This document shows positions 34,075 to 44,372 of a DNA stretch of 64,000 bases, one piece after another. The notes below the pieces were generated by a model that saw only the letters and a program-made list of their open reading frames with translations, was not told the origin of the DNA and did not search any database. The stretch's first letter is position 1. The number at the start of each line of letters is the position of its first letter. This DNA is from an uncultured Macellibacteroides sp. (GTDB lineage Bacteria > Bacteroidota > Bacteroidia > Bacteroidales > Tannerellaceae): positions 3,919,054-3,983,053 of the forward strand of contig NZ_OY762974.1 in the NCBI RefSeq assembly GCF_963667135.1. The letters run 5' to 3'. The position numbers were made by a program, and so were the translations under genes.

Positions 34075-35808
34075 TTACGGATTTTGCGTCAAAGTACAAT
34101 TAATGCTTGCGTAAGCATTAATCTGATCTTGCGGAATAAATTGGACAACTCTGGAATCGGTTGACGGAATTTCTTCCATGGCATTATGAGGTCCGGGATA
34201 ATGGCGGGTAAGCGTTCCCCCATTACGAAACACATCAAAACTACGTTCTGCTTCGTATGCCAACTCAAGTTGTCTTTCTTTTTCAATTAATTGAGCGGCA
34301 TTTGCAGCGTTCAATGAACTATATCCCTCGCCAGGTAAAGAACGTTCACGAATTATATTCAAATTAATCAACGCATTGGCATAGTCGCCTTTCTTGGCAT
34401 AGCATTCTGCCATGTTCAAATATAGTTCGGCCAAACGGGAAATGATTGGTGAATGCAGATGCGATTCACCTTCCTGTTTTGAACACTTGTATATGTAAAA
34501 CATGGGATAAACACGGTTTAACAACATCATATAATCCTTCACGCCCTTATAAGTTTTACCTTTGTAATTGATGGAGTAATAGCCTTGTTCTTTATCTAAT
34601 TCAGTAAGCTGATACGTAGTGGTAACATCTTTTTTGTCTACCTGTTCCGTAATTTCCACATACAAGGAACCATCGGCATTGTACTTCAGAGGACTTTGTA
34701 CGTAATTATAATTTGTCTGGACTCCGCTTGTGTTGTAAACATCTTTAATAAAGCGAAACGCTTCGATTTTCTTGTTTTCATCCTGTCCCACATACTGAGG
34801 AACAATAAAAGCCGAACGGGCATCTTTACCTCTGCCTGTTTCATCCAACAGTTCCATGTATTTTGCACTGGCATACATTTCGCCCCATCCCATTCCATCA
34901 ATATTTGCGTACATACCGCCAACGCCATAATAATGATCGTATCCGGAATATTCTGATGAAACCCTCTTCACTGCAAAAATGGTCTCTGTCTGTGCACCAT
35001 CTTCTGGAGAAAAGGTATTATACTTCATAAAGTTTTCACGATCAAGCAACTGATAACGGCCACTTTCGATAACCTGCTGAGCATAATAAATAGCCGAGTC
35101 GGCATAAGTTGTATTTGGATTCTGGTACGTTCCGCTCATATACATATAAACTCTTGAAAGCATTGCCTGCGCTGCTTCCTTCGTTGCATAGGCAGCCGTT
35201 TTATTTTCCGTCATAAGCGATTCCCCTTTTCTAAGATCGGCAATGGCCTGCGCATACGTATCTTTAACCGTAGCACGATCTGGCAGAACCAGATTATTTA
35301 AATCTTCAGGTAAACCGTTAACAATAGGTACACCCAAATTCTTTTCGGGCGACTGAAAATAAGGACGGCCATAGGCTCTGCATAAGTAGAAGTACATGGT
35401 TCCCCGCAAATAATAAGCTTCACCGATACGTTGATCAACTTCCGGATTTTCTCCTTCCTCGACAAGCTTCATTAAATCACTTGCCTGAGAAATTACTTTA
35501 TAGCTATTATTCCAAAAGGTATTTAAGCGATAGTTTGATGGAGTATGCTGGTAAGAGATAAACGTATAAAATGCATCCGTCGACGATCCGCGGATCATCA
35601 TATTATCTCCGGCATACTCTCCTACCCGATGCATTACATCCGACCAGCCTTTAAGCTGAGCATAACACCCATTTAAAAGGATATCAAGAGAAGCTTCTTT
35701 GTCTTCGGTAATTTTATCAGCCGAATATTTATCATATGGCAACCGTTCAATGTCGCACGCTGTAAATGAGCATGCAGCTGCTAATGCTATTGTTAGTATC
35801 TTTTTCAT
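34075..35808 (-). CDS. SusD/RagB-family glycan-binding lipoprotein
   Basis: 577 residues. Lipoprotein signal with 'CSFTACDIERLP' (Cys about 19). SusD features: 'KEASLDILLNGCYAQLKGW', 'GEAYYLRGTMYFYLCRAYGRPYF' (TPR helix), 'TKEAAQAMLSRVYMYMSGTYQN', and the C-terminal 'RLAELYLNMAECYAKKGDYANALINLNIIRERSL' with 'EAERSFDVFRNG'. It caps the SusC channel on the cell surface and binds the glycan. It starts 12 bp after the SusC stop, in the same transcript. Confidence 0.95.
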   Translation of the reverse strand: MKKILTIALAAACSFTACDIERLPYDKYSADKITEDKEASLDILLNGCYAQLKGWSDVMHRVGEYAGDNMMIRGSSTDAFYTFISYQHTPSNYRLNTFWNNSYKVISQASDLMKLVEEGENPEVDQRIGEAYYLRGTMYFYLCRAYGRPYFQSPEKNLGVPIVNGLPEDLNNLVLPDRATVKDTYAQAIADLRKGESLMTENKTAAYATKEAAQAMLSRVYMYMSGTYQNPNTTYADSAIYYAQQVIESGRYQLLDRENFMKYNTFSPEDGAQTETIFAVKRVSSEYSGYDHYYGVGGMYANIDGMGWGEMYASAKYMELLDETGRGKDARSAFIVPQYVGQDENKKIEAFRFIKDVYNTSGVQTNYNYVQSPLKYNADGSLYVEITEQVDKKDVTTTYQLTELDKEQGYYSINYKGKTYKGVKDYMMLLNRVYPMFYIYKCSKQEGESHLHSPIISRLAELYLNMAECYAKKGDYANALINLNIIRERSLPGEGYSSLNAANAAQLIEKERQLELAYEAERSFDVFRNGGTLTRHYPGPHNAMEEIPSTDSRVVQFIPQDQINAYASINCTLTQNP

Positions 35809-35820
35809 CTTTTCTTACAA

Positions 35821-38800
35821 TCAAAATGTTACATTAAGGCCAAACATAAACTTACGGGTAGACGGATAAACAGCCGTCGTAACCCCTGTGATCTTTCCGT
35901 TTGCGGGTGGAATCTCAGGATCAACTCCAGAATAATCTGTAAGCGTAAATAAATTCTCTCCCGAAGCGAAAATCCTTAAATTTGAAATATAGAACTGAGG
36001 TAAAGCCAGATTGTAACCAATCGTAAGGTTTCGCAATTTTAGATAAGACCCATCTTCAAGGAAACGGGAAGAAGCTTTGTTTGAGTTTGTTCCGTTATTG
36101 TAAATACCTTGCGGGTGTGTAGCTACATCTCCTGGTTTTTCCCAACGACTCCAGCCATCCTGAAGCTTCATTTGGTTACGATCGGTGTATGTACCGTCAG
36201 AATCATATTCAGCACGTGCATAGTTATATATTTTACCACCTACTGAATAACCAAATACAGCTGATAAATCGACATTCTTCCATGAAAGATTTGTAGAAAA
36301 TCCACCAAAGAAATCGGGCGTATAACGATCAATGGCAATCTGATTCTTTGATGCATCACCGTAACTGAATGTTTTCACTCTGGCACCGCTCTCATCTGTT
36401 TTAAACCACTGCGCTTTTCCTGTTTCAGTATCTACACCGGCCCACTCGGTAAGATACCATGTATCAACATCCAAACCCGGCTTTAAAAGCTTTGATGCAG
36501 AACCTGCAATACCAGAACCATCACTAACAATGATTTCCGACTTTTCTCCATACAATTCGGTTACTTTGTTCTTGTTCAAACCAATGTTTGCATCGATAGT
36601 CCAATTCCAATCTTTCGATTTAATAATATCGGCACCAAGAGATAGTTCAAATCCATTGTTTTCAACACAGCCAACATTACGCCAGATGCTGGTTACACCA
36701 ATAATACCTGGTAACGGAACCTGATAAAGCAATCCGGAAGTATTTTTGTTGTAATAATCCAAAGTAACCCTGAAACGGTTAAAGAACGAAGCATCAACTC
36801 CAATGCCTGTAGTATAAGTCTTTTCCCAGGTAAGATCGTCGTTCTTCACCTGATTTAAAATAGCACCTGGCATTTCGTTGTAGCTTTCGCTTAAACTATA
36901 AAGTGCATATTGAGGATACAAAGAACTTGGGCGGTTACCCACAGAACCATAGCTGGCGCGTAGTTTTAAATTATCAACCCAGTCGGCCGTAAAGAAATCT
37001 TCCTTGTGAATATTCCAACCACCACTGATTGAGAAGAAATTACCATATTTTGCGTTATCACCGAAGTTCGATGCGCCGTCGCGTCTGAAAGAGAACTGAG
37101 CAAGATACTTATTATCGTATGCGTAATTTGCATTAAAAATCATTGACTGAACAGCCCATTCATTTCTGCTGCTACTTACCAGTTCTGGAACTGCAGCTAC
37201 ATCGGATACTAAAAATCCAGGAGCAAAACCTGTAGCAGAAGCATTATTGGCACGTGCCGTATAGGTATTCCATTCGTAAGCAGCCAGCGCATTCACAGCA
37301 TGTTTTCCGAACGTCTTATTAAAACGCAGTAACTGGTTGGAATATACGCGGTACATATTACTTGAATAATCTGAAATACGTCCGTTAACCGATTCGCCTG
37401 CCGACGAGCGGGGGTCGGTATATGAAGTATAAAAATAGTTTTCGTATTTGTAGTTATTTACAGACGAAAAAGTAAGATAATCGGTAAACTTGATATCAAA
37501 ATCGAGATTACCCATAAACTCATACGTTGTATAGTCTGTGAAGTTCCATTGTAAATCGTACAGATAATTGCTCCCTGTTGTATTTACCCAGGTAGGATTA
37601 GGAGAATTTCCAACCAACGTACCATCTTCTTTATATGGACTATCCCAGGGCATATTGGAGTACATGGCACTCACTGAATGTTGCTGGTCGTGCACATCCT
37701 TACGTGAAGCACTGACTTGAGGGCAAAGATTAAACCAGCTAACTGGCTTGTAATCTACATTAAAACGAAAATTATAACGGGTATAATCATATCCTTTAAC
37801 AGCACCATTTTCGTCGTAAACGCCAACAGATGTATATGTTTTCAGATTTTCGTTACCTCCGGCAACCGACACATTGTAATCCTGTGCAAAACCTAACTGG
37901 GTTGCTTTATCCCACCAGTCGTAGTTACTATTTGCAAGTTCTGTATTCCAACGTCCAAACGAAATTTGTTCCTGGTTACTGAATGATTTGTACAAGTCGT
38001 ACAGTTCTGATCCGTTCATCACTTCCAGATTTCCTTTATTCAGTTCTGTTATACCTAATTTAGCAGACACATTAATCGTTGCTTTTCCAGTTTTACCTTT
38101 CTTTGTTGTAACCATGATTACCCCGTTTGCTCCCTGCGAACCATAGATGGCTGTAGAAGCAGCGTCTTTTAAAATAGACATGGTTTCGATATCCGAAGGA
38201 TTCAAGGATCCCGCACCATCGCCCACAATAACTCCGTCGATTACCCATAAAGGATCTGTGCTACCATTCACTGTAGATTTTCCACGAATTACAATAGCTC
38301 CAACGTCGCCCGGACGACCCGAACCGGAGTTTACATACACCCCCGGCGCTTTACCGCTCAACATATTTTCTACAGTTGGCGTGGTAACATCCATAAGCTT
38401 ATCTTTACCAACCACCTGCATGGCACCGGTAAGACTCTCTTTCTTCTGTACACCATAGCCAACTACGACAACCTCTCCCAAAGCTTGTGTATCTTCCTTG
38501 ATGCCAATTGTCATCTTTTTGCCCGGAGTAGGTTTTATGATAGTCTTGAGGTATCCAATATAGGATACCTCAAGAGTGGCATTCGCCGGAACATCCAATG
38601 AAAAGTTCCCGTCGAAATCGGTACTTGTTCCATTGGCTGTTCCCACTACAAGTACATTGGCACCTATAACCGGTTCGCCGGTAGTTGCATCAACGACTGT
38701 ACCTGTAATTTTAGCGGCCTGTTGTGTGATTTGTTTTTCTGCTACAGTATTATTTCCAGTATTCTGTGGCTTGAAAATAATAATACGATTGTTCTTTAGT

Positions 38801-39102
38801 TCAAATTTAGCGTTTTGATTCTTTAAGGCGTTTATAAGAATCTCTTCAATCGACTTATTTTCCATATTTAGCGTTACACGCTCATTCAAGTCGATGTCGT
38901 TATTCCTGATAAGGAAGGAGTAATCGGACTTTGATTCGATTAAATCGAACAATTCCCGTAATGTAGAGCTATTAAGCTTTACTGTAATGGTTGACGTTTG
39001 GAGCTCCGATGCGTATGTTTGCAGAGGTTGCATAGGCAACATAAACAGCAAACAGGAAGCTAGAAGCATTTTTCCATTCTTCTTAATAAATTTAATTTTC
39101 AT
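35821..39102 (-). CDS. SusC/RagA TonB-dependent transporter with STN signalling domain
   Basis: 1093 residues. Signal peptide, then an STN domain ('STITVKLNSSTLRELFDLIESKSDYSFLI', about 35-105), a CarboxypepD_reg domain ('ITGTVVDATTGEPVIGANVLVVGT...VSYIGYL', about 130-205), the plug ('PTVENMLSGKAPGVYVNSGSGRPGDVGAIVIRGKSTVNGSTDPLWVIDGVIV') and a barrel ending in the aromatic 'FMFGLNVTF'. The STN domain is what lets such transporters signal to a FecR anti-sigma factor, and one is encoded just upstream. It imports glycan fragments through the outer membrane with SusD. Complete. Confidence 0.96.
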   Translation of the reverse strand: MKIKFIKKNGKMLLASCLLFMLPMQPLQTYASELQTSTITVKLNSSTLRELFDLIESKSDYSFLIRNNDIDLNERVTLNMENKSIEEILINALKNQNAKFELKNNRIIIFKPQNTGNNTVAEKQITQQAAKITGTVVDATTGEPVIGANVLVVGTANGTSTDFDGNFSLDVPANATLEVSYIGYLKTIIKPTPGKKMTIGIKEDTQALGEVVVVGYGVQKKESLTGAMQVVGKDKLMDVTTPTVENMLSGKAPGVYVNSGSGRPGDVGAIVIRGKSTVNGSTDPLWVIDGVIVGDGAGSLNPSDIETMSILKDAASTAIYGSQGANGVIMVTTKKGKTGKATINVSAKLGITELNKGNLEVMNGSELYDLYKSFSNQEQISFGRWNTELANSNYDWWDKATQLGFAQDYNVSVAGGNENLKTYTSVGVYDENGAVKGYDYTRYNFRFNVDYKPVSWFNLCPQVSASRKDVHDQQHSVSAMYSNMPWDSPYKEDGTLVGNSPNPTWVNTTGSNYLYDLQWNFTDYTTYEFMGNLDFDIKFTDYLTFSSVNNYKYENYFYTSYTDPRSSAGESVNGRISDYSSNMYRVYSNQLLRFNKTFGKHAVNALAAYEWNTYTARANNASATGFAPGFLVSDVAAVPELVSSSRNEWAVQSMIFNANYAYDNKYLAQFSFRRDGASNFGDNAKYGNFFSISGGWNIHKEDFFTADWVDNLKLRASYGSVGNRPSSLYPQYALYSLSESYNEMPGAILNQVKNDDLTWEKTYTTGIGVDASFFNRFRVTLDYYNKNTSGLLYQVPLPGIIGVTSIWRNVGCVENNGFELSLGADIIKSKDWNWTIDANIGLNKNKVTELYGEKSEIIVSDGSGIAGSASKLLKPGLDVDTWYLTEWAGVDTETGKAQWFKTDESGARVKTFSYGDASKNQIAIDRYTPDFFGGFSTNLSWKNVDLSAVFGYSVGGKIYNYARAEYDSDGTYTDRNQMKLQDGWSRWEKPGDVATHPQGIYNNGTNSNKASSRFLEDGSYLKLRNLTIGYNLALPQFYISNLRIFASGENLFTLTDYSGVDPEIPPANGKITGVTTAVYPSTRKFMFGLNVTF

Positions 39103-39223
39103 TCTTGTTTTAGATTTAATAATGCAAATTCAAAAAATAATCAGTCATTGTAATCAAATAAATCGTTCCTAATAAATAGAGTTTTTGTCTAGTACTTCAT
39201 AATCCTGTATTTTAAGTTAACAA

Positions 39224-40249
39224 CTATTTCATGCGATCGTATATAATAAGATTCGAATCTTTTCTTGACCAGGTATATTTCTTGTCTATATCTACCTCTT
39301 GTAGTATTTCTTCTAGAGAATAATGGTTATTGAAGCTTCCGGTAAATATTTCGTTCTTCAATGTTCTACTCTTTATCTGAATCCTCACATTAAATTTTCG
39401 TTCCAATTGTTTCGACATTTCCACGAAACTTGCTTCATGAAAAGAAAGACTACCTCCTACCCAAGCTAATGCATCCGATGTATCTACTTCAGTAAGATCC
39501 ATCTTTGCCGATGATTTATTGTATGAAACCATTTGGTTCGGTTTCATAACCACATTGGGAAGTGAAGATATTTTTTCATTGAAATGAACATCAACTTTAC
39601 CTTGCGCCAGGCAAACATCTACAGTTTCTTCGTTTCGGTAAGCCTTTACATTAAACCGGGTTCCCAGTACCTTTATATCGAGTGCTTCAGATTTAACTAC
39701 AAAAGGTTTCAGTGAGTCGTGAGCAACTTCGAAATAGGCTTCACCTTCCAGATAAACCTCACGAACTTTTTTATCAAAAGACTTATTGTATTTCAATGAT
39801 GAACCCGAATTAATCCACACAACTGTTTTATCCGGCAGAATAACTTTCGTCTGTGCTCCATAAGGTGTAACTGTCTCGAACCAGGCTATATTATCCTGTT
39901 TGGCAGATGATTGTTTTCCTACATAAAAAAATGTAACACTAAGTGAAAGAAGGAGTAATAACGTGGCCGCGAATTTCACCAGAGTACCTCTTGTTAACGA
40001 CCGGCTTTTACCTGATTGTATAGATAAACTAAGTAACGGTGCAAACTTATTTGCAAAGTTTTCGCGCATATCCGACATAAAAGCCGGGACATGAGCAGTT
40101 GCCCACCATTCGGCCATTTCAGAAAATACTACCTTGCGTGATGTATCTTCTTCCAACCACCGAAGTAATTCCGTTTTTTCGTCCTCCGAAATTCTTCCGG
40201 AGAAATAATCAAACAACTTGTCTTCTATATTTTCGTCATTCATTTTCAT
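39224..40249 (-). CDS. FecR-family anti-sigma factor
   Basis: 341 residues. A cytoplasmic N-terminus (about 1-90) with 'LFDYFSGRISEDEKTELLRWLEED' binds the sigma factor. A single membrane helix follows at about 92-112 ('FAATLLLLLSLSVTFFYVG'), then the periplasmic FecR domain ('TPYGAQTKVILPDKTVVWINSGSSLKYNKSF', 'VYLEGEAYFEVAHD', 'VLGTRFNVKAY') and a DUF4974 tail ('FVEMSKQLERKFNVRI'). It holds the ECF sigma factor until the STN domain of SusC reports a bound glycan. It lies between the sigma and SusC genes in the same direction. Confidence 0.95.
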   Translation of the reverse strand: MKMNDENIEDKLFDYFSGRISEDEKTELLRWLEEDTSRKVVFSEMAEWWATAHVPAFMSDMRENFANKFAPLLSLSIQSGKSRSLTRGTLVKFAATLLLLLSLSVTFFYVGKQSSAKQDNIAWFETVTPYGAQTKVILPDKTVVWINSGSSLKYNKSFDKKVREVYLEGEAYFEVAHDSLKPFVVKSEALDIKVLGTRFNVKAYRNEETVDVCLAQGKVDVHFNEKISSLPNVVMKPNQMVSYNKSSAKMDLTEVDTSDALAWVGGSLSFHEASFVEMSKQLERKFNVRIQIKSRTLKNEIFTGSFNNHYSLEEILQEVDIDKKYTWSRKDSNLIIYDRMK

Positions 40250-40403
40250 CTGAACTTACTTACTCTTTTTATTTTTAAACAAAGAAACATCGACCAATTA
40301 ATAAAGCATTTTTGCTGCTTTATAAGTAAATACAGCAATAGATTACATTCCGTTTAAACGAAATGCATTTATTTTCATCTTTTTTTTAAAAAAGAGAATA
40401 ATT

Positions 40404-40985
40404 TCAGTAAATAAACGAGAAGAATGATAAGGCAAAATGACGAAGTTGTTCTTTTAGCTTTGAGAGAGCTATTTTGACCTGCCCTCTTACGGTACTGGGG
40501 CTTATCTGATTAAGAGAGGCTATTTCTTCGTATGAAAGATTAAGATAGAGGTATTGTTCAAAAATCTCACGGCACTTTGCAGGTAGCTTCTGTATAGCGA
40601 GATTCACCGTATCTTCAAATTCTTTATTTTCCAGAAATGCCAGCGGATGCTCGTCCGAAATAATTTGTTGTTTCTGAAACTCCAGTAAATTATCTTCTAC
40701 ATCGGACAAAGATACCTCCTCCAACTGCTTTTTCTTTAGATGGTTGAGACTTCTGTTTTGAACGGAACGAATCAGATAAGCAGAGCAAGGAAAAGTTAAG
40801 GTGGCTCTGTTTTCCCACACTCGTAAAAAAACATCATTCACTATTTCCTGTGCAACTTCAGGTATAAAAACATATTTTGTGGCAACTGCACAAAGATAGA
40901 CATAATAAGCGTTATACAGTTCTTCAAAAGCCTTTACATCTCCTTTGTTTATACGTTGAATTACTTCTTCACTCAATATTAGCAC
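40404..40985 (-). CDS. ECF sigma-70 factor (SigV/FecI-like, Bacteroidetes PUL type)
   Basis: 193 residues. Region 2 'AFEELYNAYYVYLCAVATKYV', 'AQEIVNDVFLRVWENRATL' and region 4 'AIQKLPAKCREIFEQYLYLNLSYEEIASLNQISPSTVRGQVKIALSKLKEQL' are complete. It is released by the FecR protein encoded 154 bp downstream and should transcribe the SusC/SusD genes. It has its own primary-sigma promoter. Confidence 0.95.
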   Translation of the reverse strand: MLILSEEVIQRINKGDVKAFEELYNAYYVYLCAVATKYVFIPEVAQEIVNDVFLRVWENRATLTFPCSAYLIRSVQNRSLNHLKKKQLEEVSLSDVEDNLLEFQKQQIISDEHPLAFLENKEFEDTVNLAIQKLPAKCREIFEQYLYLNLSYEEIASLNQISPSTVRGQVKIALSKLKEQLRHFALSFFSFIY

Positions 40986-41025
40986 GGATTTAGATTATAG
41001 TTCTGACGGATAAAATAACACTGTG

Positions 41026-41055
41026 CAAACATAGCGAATAATTTCGAAGACCAAA
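41026..41055 (-). promoter_or_regulatory. Bacteroidetes promoter for the ECF sigma gene
   Basis: On the minus strand: TTTG (41055-41052), 18 bp, TATGTTTG (41033-41026). Near-consensus, 41 bp before the sigma-factor start. Confidence 0.6.
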
Positions 41056-41220
41056 AGATAATCTACATTTCTTAAATCTTGTTAACGCTTCCGCATAGTC
41101 ATAATCAGCATAAGTTAACGGAACACCAATGCTCCGAAAGCAACCATTATTTAACTCATATTAATAAAATAAATCCATGTATATTATTGATATTTCGGCT
41201 GTTAATTCATCTTCGTTTGT

Positions 41221-41228
41221 TATATTTG
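41221..41228 (+). promoter_or_regulatory. Bacteroidetes -7 box for catalase
   Basis: TATATTTG (exact TAnnTTTG), 24 bp before the ATG at 41253. Its position shows that the upstream in-frame ATG at 41079 is not the translation start. Confidence 0.55.
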
Positions 41229-41252
41229 CAGATAACAGTAATACAATCTATT

Positions 41253-42734
41253 ATGGAAGGAAAAAAGAAACTAACAACAGAAGCAGGTGCTCCGGTTGGC
41301 GACAACCAGAATATTCAGACTGCGGGGCCGCATGGTCCTGCTCTATTGCAGAATGCCTGGATGGTGGAAAAGCTTGCCCATTTTAACAGGGAACGTATTC
41401 CGGAAAGAGTAGTGCATGCCAAAGGTTCGGGAGCTTTTGGCACATTGAAAATCACGCATGACATTACGATGTATACAAAAGCTGCTATCTTCTCAAAGAT
41501 CAGTAAAAAAACAGACCTGTTTATTCGTTTCTCTACAGTTGCCGGCGAACGTGGTGCTGCCGATACAGAAAGAGACGTTAGAGGTTTTGCCATTAAGTTT
41601 TATACAGAGGAAGGTAACTGGGACCTTGTTGGTAACAATACTCCGGTATTCTTTATACGCGATCCGCTTAAATTCCCCGATTTTATACATACGCAGAAGC
41701 GGGATCCTAAAACAAATCTGCGCAGTAATACGGCTGCCTGGGATTTCTGGAGCTTATCTCCGGAATCGCTTCATCAGGTAATGATACTTATGAGTGACCG
41801 TGGGATTCCACAAAACCTGCGTCAGATGCATGGATTCGGTAGTCACACGTTTAGTTTTATCAACGACGCAAACAAGCGTTTTTGGGTAAAGTTCCACTTC
41901 AAAACTATGCAGGGAATAGCCAATTTCACAAACGAGGAAGCTGCAAAGATTGTTGCTAACGATCGGGAATATTCTCAACGTGACTTATATAACAACATCG
42001 CTGCAGGCAATTTCCCGCAGTGGAGAATGTGCATTCAAATTATGCCTGAAGCCGAAGCAGCAACCTGCGGCTTCAATCCGTTTGATTTAACCAAAGTATG
42101 GAGTCAAAAAGTATATCCGCTTATTGAAGTGGGCATTATGGAGCTGAATAAAAATCCGGAAAATTACTTTGCCACCGTTGAGCAGGCAGCCTTTAATCCT
42201 GCCAATGTGGTTCCGGGTATTGGCTATTCTCCCGATAAAATGTTACAAGGGCGTTTGTTTGCCTATGGAGATGCCGCCAGATATCGTTTAGGAATAAATC
42301 ATGGCAGCTTGCCGGTAAATGCTCCCCGTTGTCCATTCCATAACTATCACCACGATGGAACTATGCGCACTGGCGATAACGGACGGGGAACTGTAAATTA
42401 CGAACCAAATAGCTTTGATGGTCCTGTTGAAAATAAGGAATATCTTGAACCGGCATTGGCTCTTCAGGGAGATGCTAACACTTACAATCACCGGGAAGAC
42501 AAAGACTATTATACCCAACCCGGGAATTTATATCGTCTGGTTCCGGATGATGAAAAAGAGCGTATTCACGGAAATGTAGCTGCTGCAATGGAAGGTGTTC
42601 CTAATTTCATTAAAATTCGCGCTATCGCCCGCTTCTATCAGGCCGACGAGAATTGCGGGAAGGGTATTGCAGCCAAAGCAGGCATCGACCTTGCGGATGT
42701 TCTTGCCGAAGTAGAACGTCAAAAAACAGAATAA
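41253..42734 (+). CDS. katA: Monofunctional heme catalase
   Basis: 493 residues from the ATG at 41253 ('[20 protein letters not shown]'), the usual start of small-subunit (clade 3) catalases. The distal His in '[16 protein letters not shown]', the '[26 protein letters not shown]' block, the distal Asn in 'GNNTPVFF' and the proximal heme Tyr in '[14 protein letters not shown]' are present. It breaks down hydrogen peroxide in the cytoplasm. The frame extends upstream to 41079, but that part lies before the promoter. A terminator follows at 42758-42789. Confidence 0.96.
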   Translation: MEGKKKLTTEAGAPVGDNQNIQTAGPHGPALLQNAWMVEKLAHFNRERIPERVVHAKGSGAFGTLKITHDITMYTKAAIFSKISKKTDLFIRFSTVAGERGAADTERDVRGFAIKFYTEEGNWDLVGNNTPVFFIRDPLKFPDFIHTQKRDPKTNLRSNTAAWDFWSLSPESLHQVMILMSDRGIPQNLRQMHGFGSHTFSFINDANKRFWVKFHFKTMQGIANFTNEEAAKIVANDREYSQRDLYNNIAAGNFPQWRMCIQIMPEAEAATCGFNPFDLTKVWSQKVYPLIEVGIMELNKNPENYFATVEQAAFNPANVVPGIGYSPDKMLQGRLFAYGDAARYRLGINHGSLPVNAPRCPFHNYHHDGTMRTGDNGRGTVNYEPNSFDGPVENKEYLEPALALQGDANTYNHREDKDYYTQPGNLYRLVPDDEKERIHGNVAAAMEGVPNFIKIRAIARFYQADENCGKGIAAKAGIDLADVLAEVERQKTE

Positions 42735-42757
42735 AAATGCACTTGTTTTAGAATAAG

Positions 42758-42791
42758 AAAAGGATGCTTTGAATACAAGGTATCCTTTTTT
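42758..42791 (+). terminator. Terminator of the catalase gene
   Basis: AAAAGGAT (42758-42765) pairs with ATCCTTTT (42782-42789), extended by a CTT/AAG pairing, and is followed by further T residues. It lies 24 bp after the catalase stop. Confidence 0.7.
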
Positions 42792-42922
42792 TGCGTCAAC
42801 GTCTTCTCTATTTGTAAAATAAATGTTTAGTCACTTGGCCATCAAAGGAACTAAATTGTTTATTACCATATCTATAAGTCAAAAAAACAGTTATACTAAA
42901 CTTAATTATAAAATAATTTATA

Positions 42923-42930
42923 TACATTTG
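42923..42930 (+). promoter_or_regulatory. Bacteroidetes -7 box for the OmpA-family gene
   Basis: TACATTTG (exact TAnnTTTG), 82 bp before the ATG at 43012. The -33 position is only A/T rich. Confidence 0.45.
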
Positions 42931-43011
42931 TGAGTCATGTTGATACACAGTGTGGAATGTGTGTGTAGTTGCTTATTAACCAAATAAAATCAACTTTAAT
43001 GCATGATAGTT

Positions 43012-44229
43012 ATGAAAAAAATTATTCTGTTTCTGTGTATGATTGTGCTGGCGTCTCTTAACGCCAATGCACAAGGATGGGTTAAAAAAATTGGGAGTAA
43101 AGCTAAAGAGACGATCGAACGCAAAAGTATTGAGGAGGTTGAAGAACAAACAGAGAAAACCTTTGATAAAAGCGTAGATAAAGTAGAAAAGTCTGTAACC
43201 AATGAAAACACAGACGAGACAGAGGCTTCTGATAACTCTAACGAAACCGGTTCCAAACAACAAAACAAAAAAGCTCAGCAGAGCTGGAATAAATTTGATT
43301 TTGTGGCAGGAAACGAAATTATCTTCGACGACAATCTGACAAACGAAAAAAACGGAGAATTTCCATCCCGCTGGGATCTTAAAGAAGGTGGGGCTGAAAT
43401 AACTCAGCTAGACGGAGCCAATGCAATTTCAATTATAGGATACACCTATATCACTCCACTATTCAAAGATAATAGCGGATATCTGCCAGATGATTTTACT
43501 GTAGAATTTGATTACTACACTGCAGCAGAAAAAGATGGTGAGCTTTCTGTTTTACTCTACGATAAAGAATCTGATCCCAATAAAATTTTTGAGGTCAGAT
43601 GGTGGTCTCGCAATGCAAACAATAGTTTTCCATTTAACTGGATTGCCACGAACGATGTATACCGTAGTGGAGAAGATACAGCTGACAATAGTGAAGGATG
43701 GCACCGCTTTTCTCTCTCTTTCAATAAAAGGGCCCTCAAGGCTTACATCGACGACAAAAGAATTATTAATATACCAAACGTTGGTAAAAAGCCAGGAAAG
43801 CTGGATATATGGGGAAATGGAGATGATTCCTTTATTAAAAACTTCCGCATAGCCAAAGGAGCAGTTCCCTTGTATGACAAATTCCTCTCCGATGGCAAAA
43901 TTATTACTTATGGCATTACATTTGATACAGGAAAAGCAACCTTGAAGCCTCAGTCTATGGGAACCATAAACGAGATTTTTAAGATTATGACTGATCATCC
44001 GGAATTAAAATTCTCTGTAGAAGGTCATACAGACAACACAGGAAATCAAGCTTCAAACCAAACACTTTCTGAAAGCAGAGCTTTGGCTGTTATGGATAAA
44101 CTATCAGAAATGGGTATCAGCAAAAGCCGTCTTACAACTAAAGGTCATGGACAAAATGCTCCGGTTAGCGATAACAATTCGGACGAAGGGCGGGCAAAAA
44201 ACAGACGGGTTGAGTTTGTAAAATTCTAA
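43012..44229 (+). CDS. OmpA-family cell-wall-anchoring protein with lectin-like middle domain
   Basis: 405 residues from the ATG at 43012 (MKKIILF...); an ATG nine bases upstream is also in frame. Signal peptide ending 'LNANAQ', then a charged, probably coiled segment (about 25-85, rich in Glu/Lys/Thr). A beta-sandwich-like region follows at about 90-285 ('DDFTVEFDYYTAAEKDGELSVLLYD', 'GWHRFSLSFNKRALKAYIDDKRI'), similar to concanavalin-like domains. The end is an OmpA domain ('YGITFDTGKATLKPQSMGTINEI', 'FSVEGHTDNTGNQASNQTLSESRALAVMD', 'GHGQNAPVSDNNSDEGRAKNRRVEF') that binds peptidoglycan. Ligand of the middle domain unknown. Confidence 0.85.
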   Translation: MKKIILFLCMIVLASLNANAQGWVKKIGSKAKETIERKSIEEVEEQTEKTFDKSVDKVEKSVTNENTDETEASDNSNETGSKQQNKKAQQSWNKFDFVAGNEIIFDDNLTNEKNGEFPSRWDLKEGGAEITQLDGANAISIIGYTYITPLFKDNSGYLPDDFTVEFDYYTAAEKDGELSVLLYDKESDPNKIFEVRWWSRNANNSFPFNWIATNDVYRSGEDTADNSEGWHRFSLSFNKRALKAYIDDKRIINIPNVGKKPGKLDIWGNGDDSFIKNFRIAKGAVPLYDKFLSDGKIITYGITFDTGKATLKPQSMGTINEIFKIMTDHPELKFSVEGHTDNTGNQASNQTLSESRALAVMDKLSEMGISKSRLTTKGHGQNAPVSDNNSDEGRAKNRRVEFVKF

Positions 44230-44300
44230 TTAAAATGAAAGGTATAACATATACATGAAAATAAATTGGGAATCTGTTTGAACTAATGCCTTTAATATAC

Positions 44301-44372
44301 TAATTTTGCAGACGTAAACCTATTCTCAATGCAGAAAAAGCCCATTATAGTGATATAACGGGCTTTTTTTAT
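44301..44372 (+). promoter_or_regulatory. Promoter box, 9-codon leader and terminator ahead of the ThrE-type genes
   Basis: TAATTTTG (44301-44308) matches TAnnTTTG. A 9-codon ORF follows at 44329-44358 (MQKKPIIVI), and overlapping it a hairpin: AAAAAGCCC (44336-44343 region) pairing with GGGCTTTTT (from 44360) and a T run. The arrangement is that of an attenuator, with three Ile and one Val codon in the leader. The simpler reading is that the hairpin ends the OmpA transcript. Confidence 0.4.

Noticed and set aside
34089-34286. Small ORFs antisense or out of frame within SusD
   Set aside because: They lie wholly inside a well-supported SusD frame and show no signal peptide or domain.
41079-41252. 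N-terminal extension of catalase from the ATG at 41079
   Set aside because: The extension is not catalase-like, and the promoter box lies at 41221, inside it.
42288-42518. Minus-strand ORFs inside catalase
   Set aside because: They are complementary-frame shadows of a complete catalase gene with no start context.
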